Shown here: positions 1 to 8,438 of the stretch, piece after piece | Layout of the letters: every line of letters begins with the position of its first letter | Position numbering within the stretch: position 1 is the first letter of the stretch | Assembly: GCA_023425455.1 (NCBI GenBank) | Contig: JAFACP010000434.1 | Span: 1-9,573 of the forward strand | Source: Pseudomonadota bacterium | GTDB lineage: Bacteria; Pseudomonadota; Gammaproteobacteria; Enterobacterales; Enterobacteriaceae | DNA length: 9,573 nucleotides | Direction: 5' to 3' | Position numbers and translations under genes: made by a program | Notes under the pieces: generated by a model | Database searches by the model: none | What the model saw: the letters and a program-made list of their open reading frames with translations, nothing else | Told to the model about the DNA's origin: nothing

Positions 1-1448
1 TGATTGTCACCTCCGGTACGGCGGTTGCCAACCTGTACCCGGCGATCATCGAGGCCGGGCTAACCGGTGAGAAGCTGGTGGTTCTCACCGCCGATCGCCC
101 ACCGGAGCTTATCGACTGCGGCGCGAATCAGGCCATTCGCCAGCCGGGGATTTTCGCCTCGCACCCTTCAGAAACGGTATCACTACCTCGGCCGACGCAG
201 GATATTCCGGCGAGCTGGCTGGTTTCGACGCTGGATCACGCCATGGCCTCCCTGCGCGGCGGCGCGGTGCATATTAACTGTCCGTTTGCCGAACCCTTGT
301 ATGGCGAAATGGACGAAACCGGCCGCGCATGGCAGCAGTCGCTTGGTGACTGGTGGCAGAGCGATGCGCCGTGGCTGCGTGAGCAAACCCATCTGCAAAG
401 CGCGCAACAGCGTGACTGGTTTTTCTGGCGGCAAAAGCGCGGGGTTGTGGTGGCCGGGCGGATGCGTCCCGCCGAAGGTAAACGGGTGGCGGAGTGGGCG
501 AAGACCCTCGGCTGGCCGCTGATTGGCGACGTTCTGTCCCAGACCGGTCAGCCGCTGCCGTGTGCCGACCTGTGGCTGGGCAACGCGAAGGCGGTAACGG
601 AGCTGGCCGGGGCACAGATTGTGGTCCAGATTGGCGCGAGCCTGACCGGCAAACGCCTTCTCCAGTGGCAGGCAACCTGCCAGCCGGACGAGTACTGGCT
701 GGTGGACCCGCTGGAAGGTCGGCTCGACCCGGCGCACCACCGTGGTCGCCGCCTGGTCAGTGACATCGATAGCTGGCTGGCACAGCATCCGGCTGAAAAG
801 CGCCAGCCCTGGGCGACGACGATCCCGGCACTGTCTCGCCAGGCGTGGGCGCTGACCAAAGCCGGGAGCGAAGGTTTTGGTGAAGCAGAGCTGGCGCACC
901 GTATTGCGCAGTATCTGCCGGAGCAAGGGCAGCTGTTTGTCGGCAACAGCCTGGTGGTGCGGCTGATTGATGCGTTTTCACAGCTACCGGCGGGCTACCC
1001 GGTATACAGCAACCGTGGTGCCAGCGGTATTGATGGCCTGATTTCGACGGCGGCGGGGGTGCAGCGTGCCAGCGCGAAATCGACGCTGGCGATAGTGGGC
1101 GATCTCTCAGCCCTGTACGATCTCAATGCCCTGGCGTTACTGCGTCAGGCTCCGGCGCCCTTTGTGCTGATTGTGGTCAACAACAACGGCGGGCAGATCT
1201 TCTCCCTGCTGCCGACGCCACAAAGCGAACGCGAGCGCTTCTACCTGATGCCGCAGAACGTGCAGTTTGAGCACGCGGCGGCCATGTTCAGCCTGAAATA
1301 TCACCGCCCGGAAAGCTGGGCCGATCTTGAGACGGCCCTGAGTAGCGCCTGGCGTCAGCCGGGTGCCACGCTGATTGAGCTGGTAGTGAACGACGCCGAC
1401 GGCGCACAGCGGCTGCAAAACCTGCTGGCACAGGTGAGCCAGCTGTGA
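1..1448 (+). CDS. menD: MenD, SEPHCHC synthase (5' end outside window)
   Basis: Thiamine-diphosphate (ThDP) enzyme of menaquinone synthesis. It decarboxylates 2-oxoglutarate and adds the succinyl semialdehyde unit to isochorismate, giving SEPHCHC, in the cytoplasm. The reading frame is open from the window edge; the first whole codon is at base 3 and the stop is TGA 1446-1448. The visible 481 residues align to E. coli MenD from about residue 76. About 75 N-terminal residues, including the catalytic Glu of the ThDP site, therefore lie outside the window, and the inferred full length of about 556 equals the E. coli length. Seen motifs are the N-terminal [13 protein letters not shown] and TADRPPEL stretches and the C-terminal ThDP/Mg motif starting GDLSALYDL (Asp codon at 1101) and ending VVNNNGG. 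It overlaps menH by 4 nt, and menF is expected just upstream by E. coli synteny. The truncation is a window effect, not a pseudogene. Confidence 0.97.
   Translation, partial: IVTSGTAVANLYPAIIEAGLTGEKLVVLTADRPPELIDCGANQAIRQPGIFASHPSETVSLPRPTQDIPASWLVSTLDHAMASLRGGAVHINCPFAEPLYGEMDETGRAWQQSLGDWWQSDAPWLREQTHLQSAQQRDWFFWRQKRGVVVAGRMRPAEGKRVAEWAKTLGWPLIGDVLSQTGQPLPCADLWLGNAKAVTELAGAQIVVQIGASLTGKRLLQWQATCQPDEYWLVDPLEGRLDPAHHRGRRLVSDIDSWLAQHPAEKRQPWATTIPALSRQAWALTKAGSEGFGEAELAHRIAQYLPEQGQLFVGNSLVVRLIDAFSQLPAGYPVYSNRGASGIDGLISTAAGVQRASAKSTLAIVGDLSALYDLNALALLRQAPAPFVLIVVNNNGGQIFSLLPTPQSERERFYLMPQNVQFEHAAAMFSLKYHRPESWADLETALSSAWRQPGATLIELVVNDADGAQRLQNLLAQVSQL
1432..1438 (+). promoter_or_regulatory. Ribosome binding site of menH (supports GTG start)
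   Basis: AGGTGAG lies inside the last codons of menD, 6 nt before the GTG at 1445. There is no ATG nearby in this frame. The Shine-Dalgarno spacing, together with MILSGVQ matching the N-terminus of E. coli MenH, decides the GTG start. Confidence 0.7.
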
Positions 1449-2221
1449 TCCTGAGCGGCGTGCAGCAGAGCGGAAAGCCTGGCTATCCCTGGCTGGTCTT
1501 TCTGCACGGTTTTTCCGGCGACCACCGCGAATGGCAGGCGGTGGGAGCGTCTCTCGGCGACTATTCCCGGCTGTACCTGGATTTGCCTGGCCATGGCGGC
1601 AGCGCAGCGGTGGCGGTAAGTGGCTTTGATGAGGTGAGCGATCTGCTCGCCCGCACCCTTCATAGTTACAACATACTTAACTACTGGCTGGTGGGGTACT
1701 CCCTCGGCGGCCGGATTGCGATGTTTCATGCCTGCCAGCGGCCGACAGGGCTGCGCGGGGTGGTCATTGAAGGGGGACATCCGGGGTTAACGGACGATGA
1801 CGCCCGCGAGGCGCGCGGTCGCGCCGACCGCCACTGGGCGACGCGGTTTCGCGGCGAAGCGCCCGACAGCGTCTTTGCCGACTGGTACCGGCAGCCCGTG
1901 TTTTCTTCCCTTACTGCGGCACAGCGTCGTGCGCTGGTCGCGTTGCGTCGTCACAACGACGGCGCGCGGCTGGCGGACATGCTTGAGGCGACATCGCTTG
2001 CGGTACAGCCCGATCTCCGGGCGGCGCTCAGCGCGAGCCCAATACCGTGTGACTATTTGTACGGCGAACGCGATGCAAAATTTGCGGCTATCGCCCGTGA
2101 ACTGGCTGGCACACACTACGTTATTCCTCATGCCGGACACAACGCCCACCGGGAGAACCCCGGCGCGGTCGCCGCGTGTCTGGCTCAGATACTGCGTCTT
2201 CGAATAAAGGACTCTCTATGA
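1445..2221 (+). CDS. menH: MenH, SHCHC synthase
   Basis: Alpha/beta-hydrolase-fold lyase that removes pyruvate from SEPHCHC to give SHCHC, the step after MenD. It has 258 aa, slightly longer than the E. coli protein (about 252). The catalytic triad falls at the E. coli positions: nucleophile Ser86 in GYSLGG, Asp210 in YGERDAKF and His232 in [11 protein letters not shown]. The oxyanion-region HGFSGD motif (21-26) and DLPGHG (46-51) are also present. Translation starts at GTG 1445, which overlaps the menD TGA by 4 nt (GTGA). The 3' end overlaps menB by 4 nt (ATGA), so the gene is coupled on both sides. The C-terminus RLRIKDSL is a few residues longer than in E. coli and is encoded where the menB ribosome binding site lies. 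Confidence 0.97.
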   Translation: MILSGVQQSGKPGYPWLVFLHGFSGDHREWQAVGASLGDYSRLYLDLPGHGGSAAVAVSGFDEVSDLLARTLHSYNILNYWLVGYSLGGRIAMFHACQRPTGLRGVVIEGGHPGLTDDDAREARGRADRHWATRFRGEAPDSVFADWYRQPVFSSLTAAQRRALVALRRHNDGARLADMLEATSLAVQPDLRAALSASPIPCDYLYGERDAKFAAIARELAGTHYVIPHAGHNAHRENPGAVAACLAQILRLRIKDSL

Positions 2222-3075
2222 TCTACCCTGATGAACACATGCTCTACGCACCGGTTGAGTGGCAGGACTGCTCTGAAGGCTACACCGACATTCGTTACCA
2301 TAAATCCGCCGACGGCATTGCCAAAATCACCATCAATCGTCCCCAGGTGCGCAACGCCTTCCGCCCGCTGACCGTGAAAGAGATGATCGACGCGCTGGCG
2401 GATGCACGCTATGACGACGCCATCGGAGCGATCGTGCTGACCGGGGAAGGGGAGAAGGCGTTCTGCGCCGGCGGCGACCAAAAAGTTCGCGGCGATTATG
2501 GCGGATATCAGGATGACTCCGGCGTTCATCACCTGAATGTGCTCGATTTCCAGCGCCAGATCCGGACCTGTCCAAAACCGGTTGTGGCGATGGTGGCCGG
2601 ATATTCCATCGGCGGCGGTCATGTGCTGCACATGATGTGCGACCTGACGATTGCGGCGGAGAATGCCATTTTCGGCCAGACCGGCCCGAAAGTTGGCTCG
2701 TTTGACGGCGGCTGGGGCGCATCCTATATGGCGCGTATCGTCGGCCAGAAGAAAGCCCGTGAAATCTGGTTCCTGTGCCGTCAGTACAACGCTCAGGACG
2801 CGCTGGAGATGGGGCTGGTCAATACCGTGGTGCCGATTGCCGATCTCGAAAAAGAGACCGTACGCTGGTGTCGCGAGATGCTGCAGAACAGCCCAATGGC
2901 GCTGCGTTGCCTGAAAGCGGCCCTCAACGCCGACTGCGACGGCCAGGCCGGTCTGCAGGAGCTGGCGGGGAATGCCACGATGCTGTTCTACATGACCGAA
3001 GAGGGTCAGGAAGGGCGCAACGCGTTTAACGAAAAACGCCAGCCGGACTTCAGCAAATACAAACGGAACCCGTAA
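2218..3075 (+). CDS. menB: MenB, 1,4-dihydroxy-2-naphthoyl-CoA synthase
   Basis: Crotonase-superfamily enzyme that closes the second ring, converting o-succinylbenzoyl-CoA to DHNA-CoA by an intramolecular Claisen (Dieckmann-type) condensation. It has 285 aa, the same as E. coli. The start at 2218 (MIYPDEHM) is preferred to an in-frame ATG 14 codons upstream, because an AAAGGA site sits 6 nt before it and family members begin here. Key residues seen are the oxyanion-hole segment CAGGDQ (83-88), Tyr97, QTG at 154-156, SFD at 161-163 (catalytic Asp163) and Tyr258. Gly156 with Gln154 marks the bicarbonate-dependent class known from E. coli MenB. It overlaps menH by 4 nt and menC by 1 nt. In pathway order it acts after MenC and MenE despite preceding them in the operon. 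Confidence 0.98.
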   Translation: MIYPDEHMLYAPVEWQDCSEGYTDIRYHKSADGIAKITINRPQVRNAFRPLTVKEMIDALADARYDDAIGAIVLTGEGEKAFCAGGDQKVRGDYGGYQDDSGVHHLNVLDFQRQIRTCPKPVVAMVAGYSIGGGHVLHMMCDLTIAAENAIFGQTGPKVGSFDGGWGASYMARIVGQKKAREIWFLCRQYNAQDALEMGLVNTVVPIADLEKETVRWCREMLQNSPMALRCLKAALNADCDGQAGLQELAGNATMLFYMTEEGQEGRNAFNEKRQPDFSKYKRNP

Positions 3076-4040
3076 TGCGTCGCGCCCAGGTTTACCGCTG
3101 GCAGATCCCCATGGATGCGGGCGTGGTGCTGCGTGAACGGCGGCTAAAAACCCGTGATGGCCTGTTTGTGCATCTGCAGCAGGACGAGCGGGAAGGCTGG
3201 GGCGAAATAGCGCCTCTGCCGGGCTTTAGCCAGGAGTCGCTGGAGGAGGCGCAATCTGCGCTGCTGGCGTGGGTGGACGCGTGGCGTAAGGGCACCTCTG
3301 TGCCGCTTAACGTACCTCCTTGTGTGGCCTTCGGTATCAGCTGCGCGCTGGCGGAGCTCGACGGCAGTTTACCTGATGCGGCGAACTACCGCGCCGCGCC
3401 GCTGTGCACCGGCGATCCCGATGAGCTGTTCGCGCTGCTCTCCACCATGCCGGGTGAAAAGGTGGCGAAAATAAAAGTCGGCCTCTACGAGGCAGTGCGC
3501 GACGGGATGGTGGCTAACCTGCTGCTGGAAGCGATCCCCGATCTGCACCTGCGTCTCGATGCCAATCGCGCCTGGACGCCGCTGAAGGCGCAGCAGTTCG
3601 CGAAATACGTTAACCCGGCCTGCCGCGAACGTATCGCTTTTCTGGAAGAGCCCTGTAAAACCCGCGACGACTCGCGGGCCTTTGCCCGGGAAACGGGCAT
3701 TGCGATCGCCTGGGATGAGAGCCTGCGCGAGGCCGGGTTCCGCTTTGAGGCGGAGCCCGGCGTGCGTGCGGTGGTGATCAAGCCAACCCTGACGGGCAGT
3801 CTTGCGAAGGTGAGGGAGCAGGTTACGGCGGCCCATGCGGTGGGGCTGACGGCGGTGATCAGCTCGTCCATTGAATCGAGCCTCGGGCTGACCCAGCTGG
3901 CGCGGATTGCCGCCTGGTTAACGCCGGACACTCTGCCAGGCCTTGATACGCTGAACCTGATGCAGGCGCAGCTGCTCCGCCGCTGGCCGCAGAGCACGCT
4001 GCCGTGTCTGGACGTCGGGGCGCTGGAGCCGGTGCAATGA
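3075..4040 (+). CDS. menC: MenC, o-succinylbenzoate synthase
   Basis: Enolase-superfamily dehydratase that converts SHCHC to o-succinylbenzoate, using a divalent metal. It has 321 aa against 320 in E. coli, with catalytic positions shifted by one. The Lys pair is in AKIKVG (Lys132, Lys134). The metal ligands are Asp162 in RLDANRAW, Glu191 in FLEEP and Asp214 in AWDES. The opposite Lys236 is in [16 protein letters not shown] (263-271) near the C-terminal end of the barrel is typical of the family. The start ATG 3075 shares its A with the menB TAA, so coupling to menB is likely; the upstream GGAA at 6 nt is only a modest ribosome binding site. It overlaps menE by 4 nt. Confidence 0.97.
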   Translation: MRRAQVYRWQIPMDAGVVLRERRLKTRDGLFVHLQQDEREGWGEIAPLPGFSQESLEEAQSALLAWVDAWRKGTSVPLNVPPCVAFGISCALAELDGSLPDAANYRAAPLCTGDPDELFALLSTMPGEKVAKIKVGLYEAVRDGMVANLLLEAIPDLHLRLDANRAWTPLKAQQFAKYVNPACRERIAFLEEPCKTRDDSRAFARETGIAIAWDESLREAGFRFEAEPGVRAVVIKPTLTGSLAKVREQVTAAHAVGLTAVISSSIESSLGLTQLARIAAWLTPDTLPGLDTLNLMQAQLLRRWPQSTLPCLDVGALEPVQ

Positions 4041-5398
4041 GTTTCGCCGACTGGCCGTGGCGCCACTGGCGGGCGCACCATGCCGATAAACCTGCCCTGC
4101 GCTTAGGGGCGGTCACGCTCAGCTGGCAGCAGCTGTGTGAACGCATCGACGCGCTGGCGACCGGATTTCATCGTCAGGGCGTGCAGGCGGGCGACGGCGT
4201 CGCGGTGCTTGCCCATAATTATCCGCAGACGCTGCTGGCGTGGCTTGCGCTGCTGCAGTGTGGCGCGCGAATTCTGCCACTCAATCCGCAGCTGCCGCCT
4301 TCGCTGCTGACAACGCTGTTGCCACAGATGACGCTGCGGTTTGCGCTGATGCTGGATGGGACGCTGGACGGTATCTCCCCGCTCAGCCTGGGGGCGGCAG
4401 CGGGGGAGCACGCGGTGGACTGGCGCGAGGGGCGTCTGGCGACCATGACCCTGACCTCCGGCTCCAGCGGCCTGCCGAAGGCGGCAGTTCATACCTGTGG
4501 GGCGCATCTTGCCAGCGCGGAAGGGGTACTGGCGCTGATGCCCTATGGCGCGGATGACGACTGGCTGCTGTCGCTGCCGCTGTTCCATGTCTCCGGTCAG
4601 GGCATTTTGTGGCGCTGGCTGCGGGCGGGCGAGCGCTTAACGGTGCGGGAAAAACAGCCGCTTGAACAGGCGCTGCAGGGGTGTACGCACGCCTCGCTGG
4701 TGCCGACGCAGCTCTGGCGTCTGCTTAACCCGCCGTCGCGCATCGCGCTGAAAGCCGTATTGCTCGGCGGCGCGGCTATTCCGGTTGCGCTGGCGCAACA
4801 GGCGAAAGCGCACGGGGTCCGGACCTTCTGCGGCTATGGCCTGACGGAGTTTGCCTCGACGGTATGTGCGAAAGAGGCGGACGGCGAAGCGGATGTTGGC
4901 GTGGCGCTGCCGGGGCGTGAGGTGCGGGTGGTTGGCGAAGAGATCTGGCTCAGGGCGCAGAGCATGGCGGCGGGGTACTGGCGCGACGGAACGTTGCAGC
5001 CCCTGCTCAACGCGCAGGGGTGGTTTGCGACCCGCGATCGCGGTGAGCTGCGTAATGGCCGGCTGACGGTGCTTGGGCGAATGGATAATCTGTTTTTCAG
5101 CGGTGGCGAAGGGATCCAGCCGGAAGCGGTGGAGCGGGTCATTGTCACGCATCCGCAGATCCGCCAGGCGTTTATCGTACCGCTTGATGACCCGGAGTTT
5201 GGCCAGCGGCCGGTGGCGATTGTGGAGTGTGAACCCGGCGCCGATATCACCCTGTTTGCCGACTGGGCGAAAGACAGGCTGGCGGGGTTTCAGCAGCCGG
5301 TGCGCTGGTTGCCGCTGCCAGCAGAGCTGAAAAAAGGCGGGATAAAGATCTCCCGCCATGCGTTGAAACAGTGGTTGACGCGCTTACCGGTCAGCTGA
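4037..5398 (+). CDS. menE: MenE, o-succinylbenzoate-CoA ligase
   Basis: Adenylate-forming (ANL superfamily) ligase that activates o-succinylbenzoate with ATP and CoA, supplying the MenB substrate. It has 453 aa; E. coli MenE has about 451. The start at 4037 ([11 protein letters not shown]) is chosen over an in-frame ATG 11 codons upstream, because GGAG lies 8 nt before it and the N-terminus matches E. coli. ANL motifs in order are the P-loop [14 protein letters not shown] (137-150), GYGLTEF (266-272), the ribose-binding TRDRGE (332-337), the hinge region [16 protein letters not shown] (347-362) and the catalytic Lys437 in GGIKISR. The ATG overlaps the menC stop by 4 nt. The last residues (TRLPVS) differ from E. 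coli and are encoded at the junction with convergent tctA, whose 3' end overlaps this gene by 8 bp. Confidence 0.97.
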   Translation: MSFADWPWRHWRAHHADKPALRLGAVTLSWQQLCERIDALATGFHRQGVQAGDGVAVLAHNYPQTLLAWLALLQCGARILPLNPQLPPSLLTTLLPQMTLRFALMLDGTLDGISPLSLGAAAGEHAVDWREGRLATMTLTSGSSGLPKAAVHTCGAHLASAEGVLALMPYGADDDWLLSLPLFHVSGQGILWRWLRAGERLTVREKQPLEQALQGCTHASLVPTQLWRLLNPPSRIALKAVLLGGAAIPVALAQQAKAHGVRTFCGYGLTEFASTVCAKEADGEADVGVALPGREVRVVGEEIWLRAQSMAAGYWRDGTLQPLLNAQGWFATRDRGELRNGRLTVLGRMDNLFFSGGEGIQPEAVERVIVTHPQIRQAFIVPLDDPEFGQRPVAIVECEPGADITLFADWAKDRLAGFQQPVRWLPLPAELKKGGIKISRHALKQWLTRLPVS

Positions 5399-5399
5399 C
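5390..5399. repeat. Perfect 10-bp palindrome carrying both convergent stop codons
   Basis: GTCAGCTGAC equals its own reverse complement. The menE stop (TGA 5396-5398, + strand) and the tctA stop (TGA read from 5393-5391, - strand) sit symmetrically within it, which creates the 8-bp gene overlap TCAGCTGA. It has no loop or adjacent T tract, so it is not an intrinsic terminator by itself. Confidence 0.85.
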
Positions 5400-6905
5400 G
5401 TCGGGCTGAGCCTTGCGATGGCGTCGGCGCATCAGGCGCAGTACCGGCGGTACAACGATGACGGTGATCGCCATGACCAGCAGCACCTTCGCGACGCCGC
5501 TTTCCCACAAAATCGACAGATTGCCGTTGCTGATCGACAAGGCGCGGCGCAGGTTCTGCTCCAGCATCTCGCCCAGCACGAAGCCCAAAATCAGCGGCGA
5601 CATCGGGAAGTGCATTTTGCGCAAGATATAGCCCAGCACCCCCAGCAGCACCATCAGCACCAGATCAAACGTCGTGCTGTGTACCGCATACACCCCAACG
5701 GCGGAGACGGCGGCAATGGTCGGCACCAGGAACCACAGCGGGATCGTCAGCATGCGGGTGAACAGGCCGATCAGCGGTATGTTCATGATAAGCAGGATGA
5801 CGTTGGCGATCAGCAGCGCGGCGATAAGCCCCCAGACAATATCTGGCTGCTCGGTAAACATCGCCGGGCCCGGCGTGATGTTATACAGCGTCAGCGCGCC
5901 CATCATCACCGCCGTGGTGCCGGAGCCCGGTACGCCGAGGGTCAGCATGGGAATAAAGGAGCCGCAGGCTGAGGCGTTATTCGCCGCCTCCGGTGCCGCT
6001 ACGCCGCGGATATCCCCTTTGCCGAAGCTGTCGCTGTTACCGCTCAGCTTTTTCTCGGTCATGTAGGTGATGGCGCTGGCGATGGTGGCCCCTGCGCCGG
6101 GCAGGATGCCGACGAAGAAACCGATCACTGAAGAGCGTAACGTGGTGCCAATGCACTGCGCCCCCTCTCTGGCATTAAAGAGCATCCGTCCGGTTTTGCG
6201 CACCAGCGTCTGCCCGCTGCTGGTATGTTCCAGCATTAATAAGATTTCCGATACAGAGAACAGGCCAATCACGACGACGATAAACTGCACGCCGTCGGAC
6301 AGGTGAACGCTGTCGAAGGTAAAGCGATAAACCCCGGTGTTGGCATCCACGCCGACGGTGGCCAGACTTAAGCCAATCAGCGCAGACAAAAACGACTTCA
6401 GCGGGTTTTGCGCCATCATGCTGCCCAGACAGGCAATGGCGAAAACCATCAGTGCAAAATACTCTGCCGGACCGAACGCCAGTGACCACTGCGCCAGCGC
6501 CGGAGCGAACAGAATGATCCCGCCGATGGCGATCAGCGACCCGCAAAATGAGCTGACCGCAGAGATGGACAGCGCCACGCCGCCCCGTCCCTGCCGCGCC
6601 ATGGGGTAACCGTCCAGCGCCGTCATGATGGCGGCGGCGTCTCCCGGCACGTTGAGCAGAATCGACGAGATACGGCCGCCGTATTCGCAGCCGATATAGA
6701 CCGTGGCCAGCAGGATCAGCGCCGACTCGGCAGGCAGGTGTAACGCAAACGCCAGCGGCAGCAAAATAGCGACGCCATTAATCGGCCCGAGGCCCGGCAG
6801 CAGGCCGACAATCGTCCCGACGAAACAGCCCACCAGGGCGATAACCAGGTTTTCCGGGGTCATTGCCACCGCAAACCCCTGTGAGAGGTAGATCCAGGTA
6901 TCCAT
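5391..6905 (-). CDS. tctA: TctA, large membrane subunit of tripartite tricarboxylate transporter
   Basis: Integral inner-membrane permease that, with TctB and the periplasmic receptor TctC, imports citrate and related tricarboxylates using an ion gradient. It has 504 aa, the usual TctA length, with about a dozen hydrophobic stretches. The family's internal duplication is visible: GLLPGLGPINGVAI (34-47) recurs as GILPGAGATIASAI (266-279), and NVPGDAAA (85-92) recurs as GVPGSGTTA (324-332). Two ATGs are adjacent. I chose the second (6905, MDTWIYLSQ) because GGAG stands 6 nt before it and only 3 nt before the first (6908), and the Salmonella-type protein starts MDTW. It lies 11 nt after tctB and is last in tctCBA. 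Its stop overlaps convergent menE by 8 bp. Confidence 0.96.
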   Translation of the reverse strand: MDTWIYLSQGFAVAMTPENLVIALVGCFVGTIVGLLPGLGPINGVAILLPLAFALHLPAESALILLATVYIGCEYGGRISSILLNVPGDAAAIMTALDGYPMARQGRGGVALSISAVSSFCGSLIAIGGIILFAPALAQWSLAFGPAEYFALMVFAIACLGSMMAQNPLKSFLSALIGLSLATVGVDANTGVYRFTFDSVHLSDGVQFIVVVIGLFSVSEILLMLEHTSSGQTLVRKTGRMLFNAREGAQCIGTTLRSSVIGFFVGILPGAGATIASAITYMTEKKLSGNSDSFGKGDIRGVAAPEAANNASACGSFIPMLTLGVPGSGTTAVMMGALTLYNITPGPAMFTEQPDIVWGLIAALLIANVILLIMNIPLIGLFTRMLTIPLWFLVPTIAAVSAVGVYAVHSTTFDLVLMVLLGVLGYILRKMHFPMSPLILGFVLGEMLEQNLRRALSISNGNLSILWESGVAKVLLVMAITVIVVPPVLRLMRRRHRKAQPDVS

Positions 6906-6911
6906 CATGTG

Positions 6912-6915
6912 CTCC
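6912..6915 (-). promoter_or_regulatory. Ribosome binding site of tctA
   Basis: GGAG on the - strand lies in the short tctB-tctA gap. Spacing is 3 nt to the first ATG (6908) and 6 nt to the second (6905), which favours the second. Confidence 0.6.
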
Positions 6916-6916
6916 G

Positions 6917-7348
6917 TCAGTTCAGCCAGACGCCGAGGGGTAAAGTCACATCCAGCAGGCGGTCAAAGGCGTACCAGAGGACCAGCCCCAGTACCGCGCC
7001 GGAGATCCCGGCCGCGGGCAGCGTGGCGTTAAATAACAAGCCGATAACCGTTGTCAGAATGGCTGTTGCAATCGGAAAGCCGAGCCACTCAAAGCCCCAG
7101 GCGTACATCAGCAGGATGATGACCATCACCAGCAGGCGCTGCAGCGTGCGACGCGGCGGCCACTCGACGGTGTCCGGGTGACGCAGCAGCATAGCCAGCG
7201 AGCAGAGCAACATCAGCCCGACAATGCCCAGCGGAAACGGGCGGGGGCCTACGGGTTCATAGGTGTAGGCGCTGTGGATCTGCCAGGCAACGCACAGTCC
7301 GCCAATGCAGAGCAGCAGCCATATCCCGGCAAAAATACGATCGCTCAT
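6917..7348 (-). CDS. tctB: TctB, small membrane subunit of tripartite tricarboxylate transporter
   Basis: Small, poorly conserved membrane subunit that pairs with TctA in the inner membrane. It has 143 aa and about four to five hydrophobic segments (near residues 5-23, 39-55, 71-90, 92-109 and 112-128). The family-typical loop motif GPRPFPLG (34-41) follows the first segment. Start ATG 7348 (MSDRIFAG) is preferred to an in-frame GTG two codons upstream, because AGGAG sits 5 nt before the ATG and overlaps the GTG itself. It is 12 nt downstream of tctC and 11 nt upstream of tctA, so all three are co-transcribed. Identification rests on position, size, topology and the motif. Confidence 0.93.
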   Translation of the reverse strand: MSDRIFAGIWLLLCIGGLCVAWQIHSAYTYEPVGPRPFPLGIVGLMLLCSLAMLLRHPDTVEWPPRRTLQRLLVMVIILLMYAWGFEWLGFPIATAILTTVIGLLFNATLPAAGISGAVLGLVLWYAFDRLLDVTLPLGVWLN

Positions 7349-7353
7349 ATCCA

Positions 7354-7358
7354 CTCCT
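7354..7358 (-). promoter_or_regulatory. Ribosome binding site of tctB
   Basis: AGGAG on the - strand is 5 nt before ATG 7348 and overlaps the alternative GTG codon at 7354-7352, which makes the GTG start unlikely. Confidence 0.65.
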
Positions 7359-7360
7359 GG

Positions 7361-8341
7361 TTATTTGGCCAGACCAAAGGCTTTTGCCTTTTCGCGATAG
7401 TCGTTCACCTGCTTTTTGACATAGTCATCAAGCTGCTTGCCGTTGAGATTGAACTCAAACAGGCCGCGCATTTCGCGCTGCTTTTTGAACTCTTCGGTCT
7501 GCTGCAGGGTGTTAAAGGCATCGACCCACCACTGGTATTCGGCGTCGCTCACCTTAGGACCCACGTAGAAGCCGCGGATAATAGGCCAGACCAGGTTATA
7601 ACCTTGCTCTTTGGCGGTGGGCACATTTGCCAGCTGCCCCGGCAGACGACCGTCAGCGAAGACCGCCAGCACGCGGATTTTATCGCCGTTGAGGTAAGGC
7701 ACCATTTCGCTGAGATCGCCCGATACCGCCTGAACATGGTTGCCCATCAGCGCCGTCACCGGTTCGCCGCCGCCCTCAAACGCCACGTAACGCATTTTGT
7801 GCGGGTCGACCTTTGCCTGCTCCGCCAGCAGCGCGGCTTTCATCCAGTCCTGGCTGCCGATGGAGGCCCCGGCGCCAATCACCACGCTGTTAGGATCTTT
7901 TTCCATTGCGGTCAGCAGATCCTTCAGGGATTTCCACGGAGAGTCGGCGCGAACCGCTATCATGCCGTAGTCGGTGCCGACGGTGGCCAGCCAGCGCACG
8001 TCGTCCACGCCGTAGCGGCCAAATTTACCCTGTGACAGGTTGAGCAATGAGCCGCCGGAAAAGGCGACCACGGTTCCCGCTTCGGCAGGGCGCTGGGCCA
8101 CAATTGCGTTATAGGCCACGGCGCCCACGCCACCGGGCATGTAGGTTACGCGCATCGGTTTTTCGATAGCGCCGGTCTCCAGCAGGCTCACCTGAATGAG
8201 CTTACAGGTCAGATCAAAACCACCGCCCGGTTTGGCCGGGGCGATACACTCGGTGCGGGACGGGGTCTCCTGTGCCTGCACGACAGAGGTACTCATCATT
8301 AAAACACTTGCCGCAAGGGCAGAAAGTAATTGTTTTTTCAT
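7361..8341 (-). CDS. tctC: TctC, periplasmic tricarboxylate-binding protein
   Basis: Extracytoplasmic solute receptor of the tripartite tricarboxylate transporter (TctC/Bug family). It captures citrate-type substrates in the periplasm and delivers them to TctAB. It has 326 aa. A Sec signal peptide is clear: MKKQ, a hydrophobic core at about 5-20, and a probable signal peptidase I site after VQA (23). The mature protein starts QETPSRTECIAPAKPGGGFDL; the PAKPGGGFD loop (35-43) and TYMPGGVGAVAYN (66-78) are typical ligand-site loops of the family. Two cysteines (32 and 46) could form a disulfide in the periplasm (inference). The start has AGGA 6 nt upstream. It is first in tctCBA, as is usual when the receptor must be made in excess, and is transcribed away from tctD. 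Confidence 0.97.
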   Translation of the reverse strand: MKKQLLSALAASVLMMSTSVVQAQETPSRTECIAPAKPGGGFDLTCKLIQVSLLETGAIEKPMRVTYMPGGVGAVAYNAIVAQRPAEAGTVVAFSGGSLLNLSQGKFGRYGVDDVRWLATVGTDYGMIAVRADSPWKSLKDLLTAMEKDPNSVVIGAGASIGSQDWMKAALLAEQAKVDPHKMRYVAFEGGGEPVTALMGNHVQAVSGDLSEMVPYLNGDKIRVLAVFADGRLPGQLANVPTAKEQGYNLVWPIIRGFYVGPKVSDAEYQWWVDAFNTLQQTEEFKKQREMRGLFEFNLNGKQLDDYVKKQVNDYREKAKAFGLAK

Positions 8342-8355
8342 TAGTTATCCTCACG

Positions 8356-8368
8356 CCGGAAAATCCGG
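8356..8368 (-). other. Small hairpin in the tctC mRNA leader
   Basis: CCGGA and TCCGG arms around a 3-nt loop form a 5-bp GC-rich stem. In the tctC transcript it ends about 6 nt before the AGGA ribosome binding site. No T tract follows it in the tctC direction, so it is not an intrinsic terminator. It could protect the 5' end or modulate initiation (inference), or be chance. Confidence 0.35.
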
Positions 8369-8408
8369 GGGTACGGGTAGATGTCTTTTTTTTGATTATG
8401 TGAACCAC

Positions 8409-8438
8409 CTTGTAGCGGTTCCGTTGCGTGATTGTTAA
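8409..8438 (-). promoter_or_regulatory. Candidate sigma70 promoter of tctCBA
   Basis: On the - strand TTAACA (8438-8433, 5 of 6 to the -35 consensus) is followed after 18 bp by TACAAG (8414-8409, 4 of 6 to the -10 consensus). Transcription would start near 8402 and give a leader of about 60 nt before the tctC ATG. The weak -10 and long spacer suit an activator-dependent promoter. A better -10 match, CATAAT (8400-8395), has no acceptable -35. Confidence 0.3.

Noticed and set aside
183..926. 247-codon open frame on the - strand opposite menD
   Set aside because: Antisense to menD, of Arg/Pro/Gln-rich composition, with no recognisable motif; a coding shadow.
1..1448. menD as a truncated pseudogene
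   Set aside because: The frame is open from the window edge and the missing length equals the E. coli N-terminus, so the window simply starts inside the gene.
2176..2217. Upstream ATG start for MenB adding 14 residues
   Set aside because: It lies inside menH, lacks the good ribosome binding site found before 2218, and would lengthen a protein that already matches the family's 285 aa.
4004..4036. Upstream ATG start for MenE adding 11 residues
   Set aside because: The extra residues ([11 protein letters not shown]) are unlike the family N-terminus, and the 4-nt overlap start at 4037 fits the rest of the operon.
4637..5359. 240-codon open frame on the - strand opposite menE
   Set aside because: Antisense to conserved ANL motifs of menE and without any recognised domain; a coding shadow.
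7178..8035. 285-codon open frame on the + strand opposite tctC and tctB
   Set aside because: It lies antisense to two confidently identified genes, has no family resemblance I recognise and is rich in His/Gln/Arg, as expected for the complement of GC-rich coding DNA.
8356..8393. Intrinsic terminator made of the CCGG hairpin and the T8 run
   Set aside because: The T run is 17 bp away from the stem and would only be downstream of it on the + strand, where no gene ends; it is not adjacent as a terminator requires.
8392..8414. CRP or FNR site in the tctC-tctD spacer (TGTGA at 8399-8403, TTGAT at 8392-8396)
   Set aside because: Only one half-site of each is present. The partner halves (TTGTA for CRP, TGAAC for FNR) match poorly, and the positions overlap the possible -10 region rather than a usual activator position.
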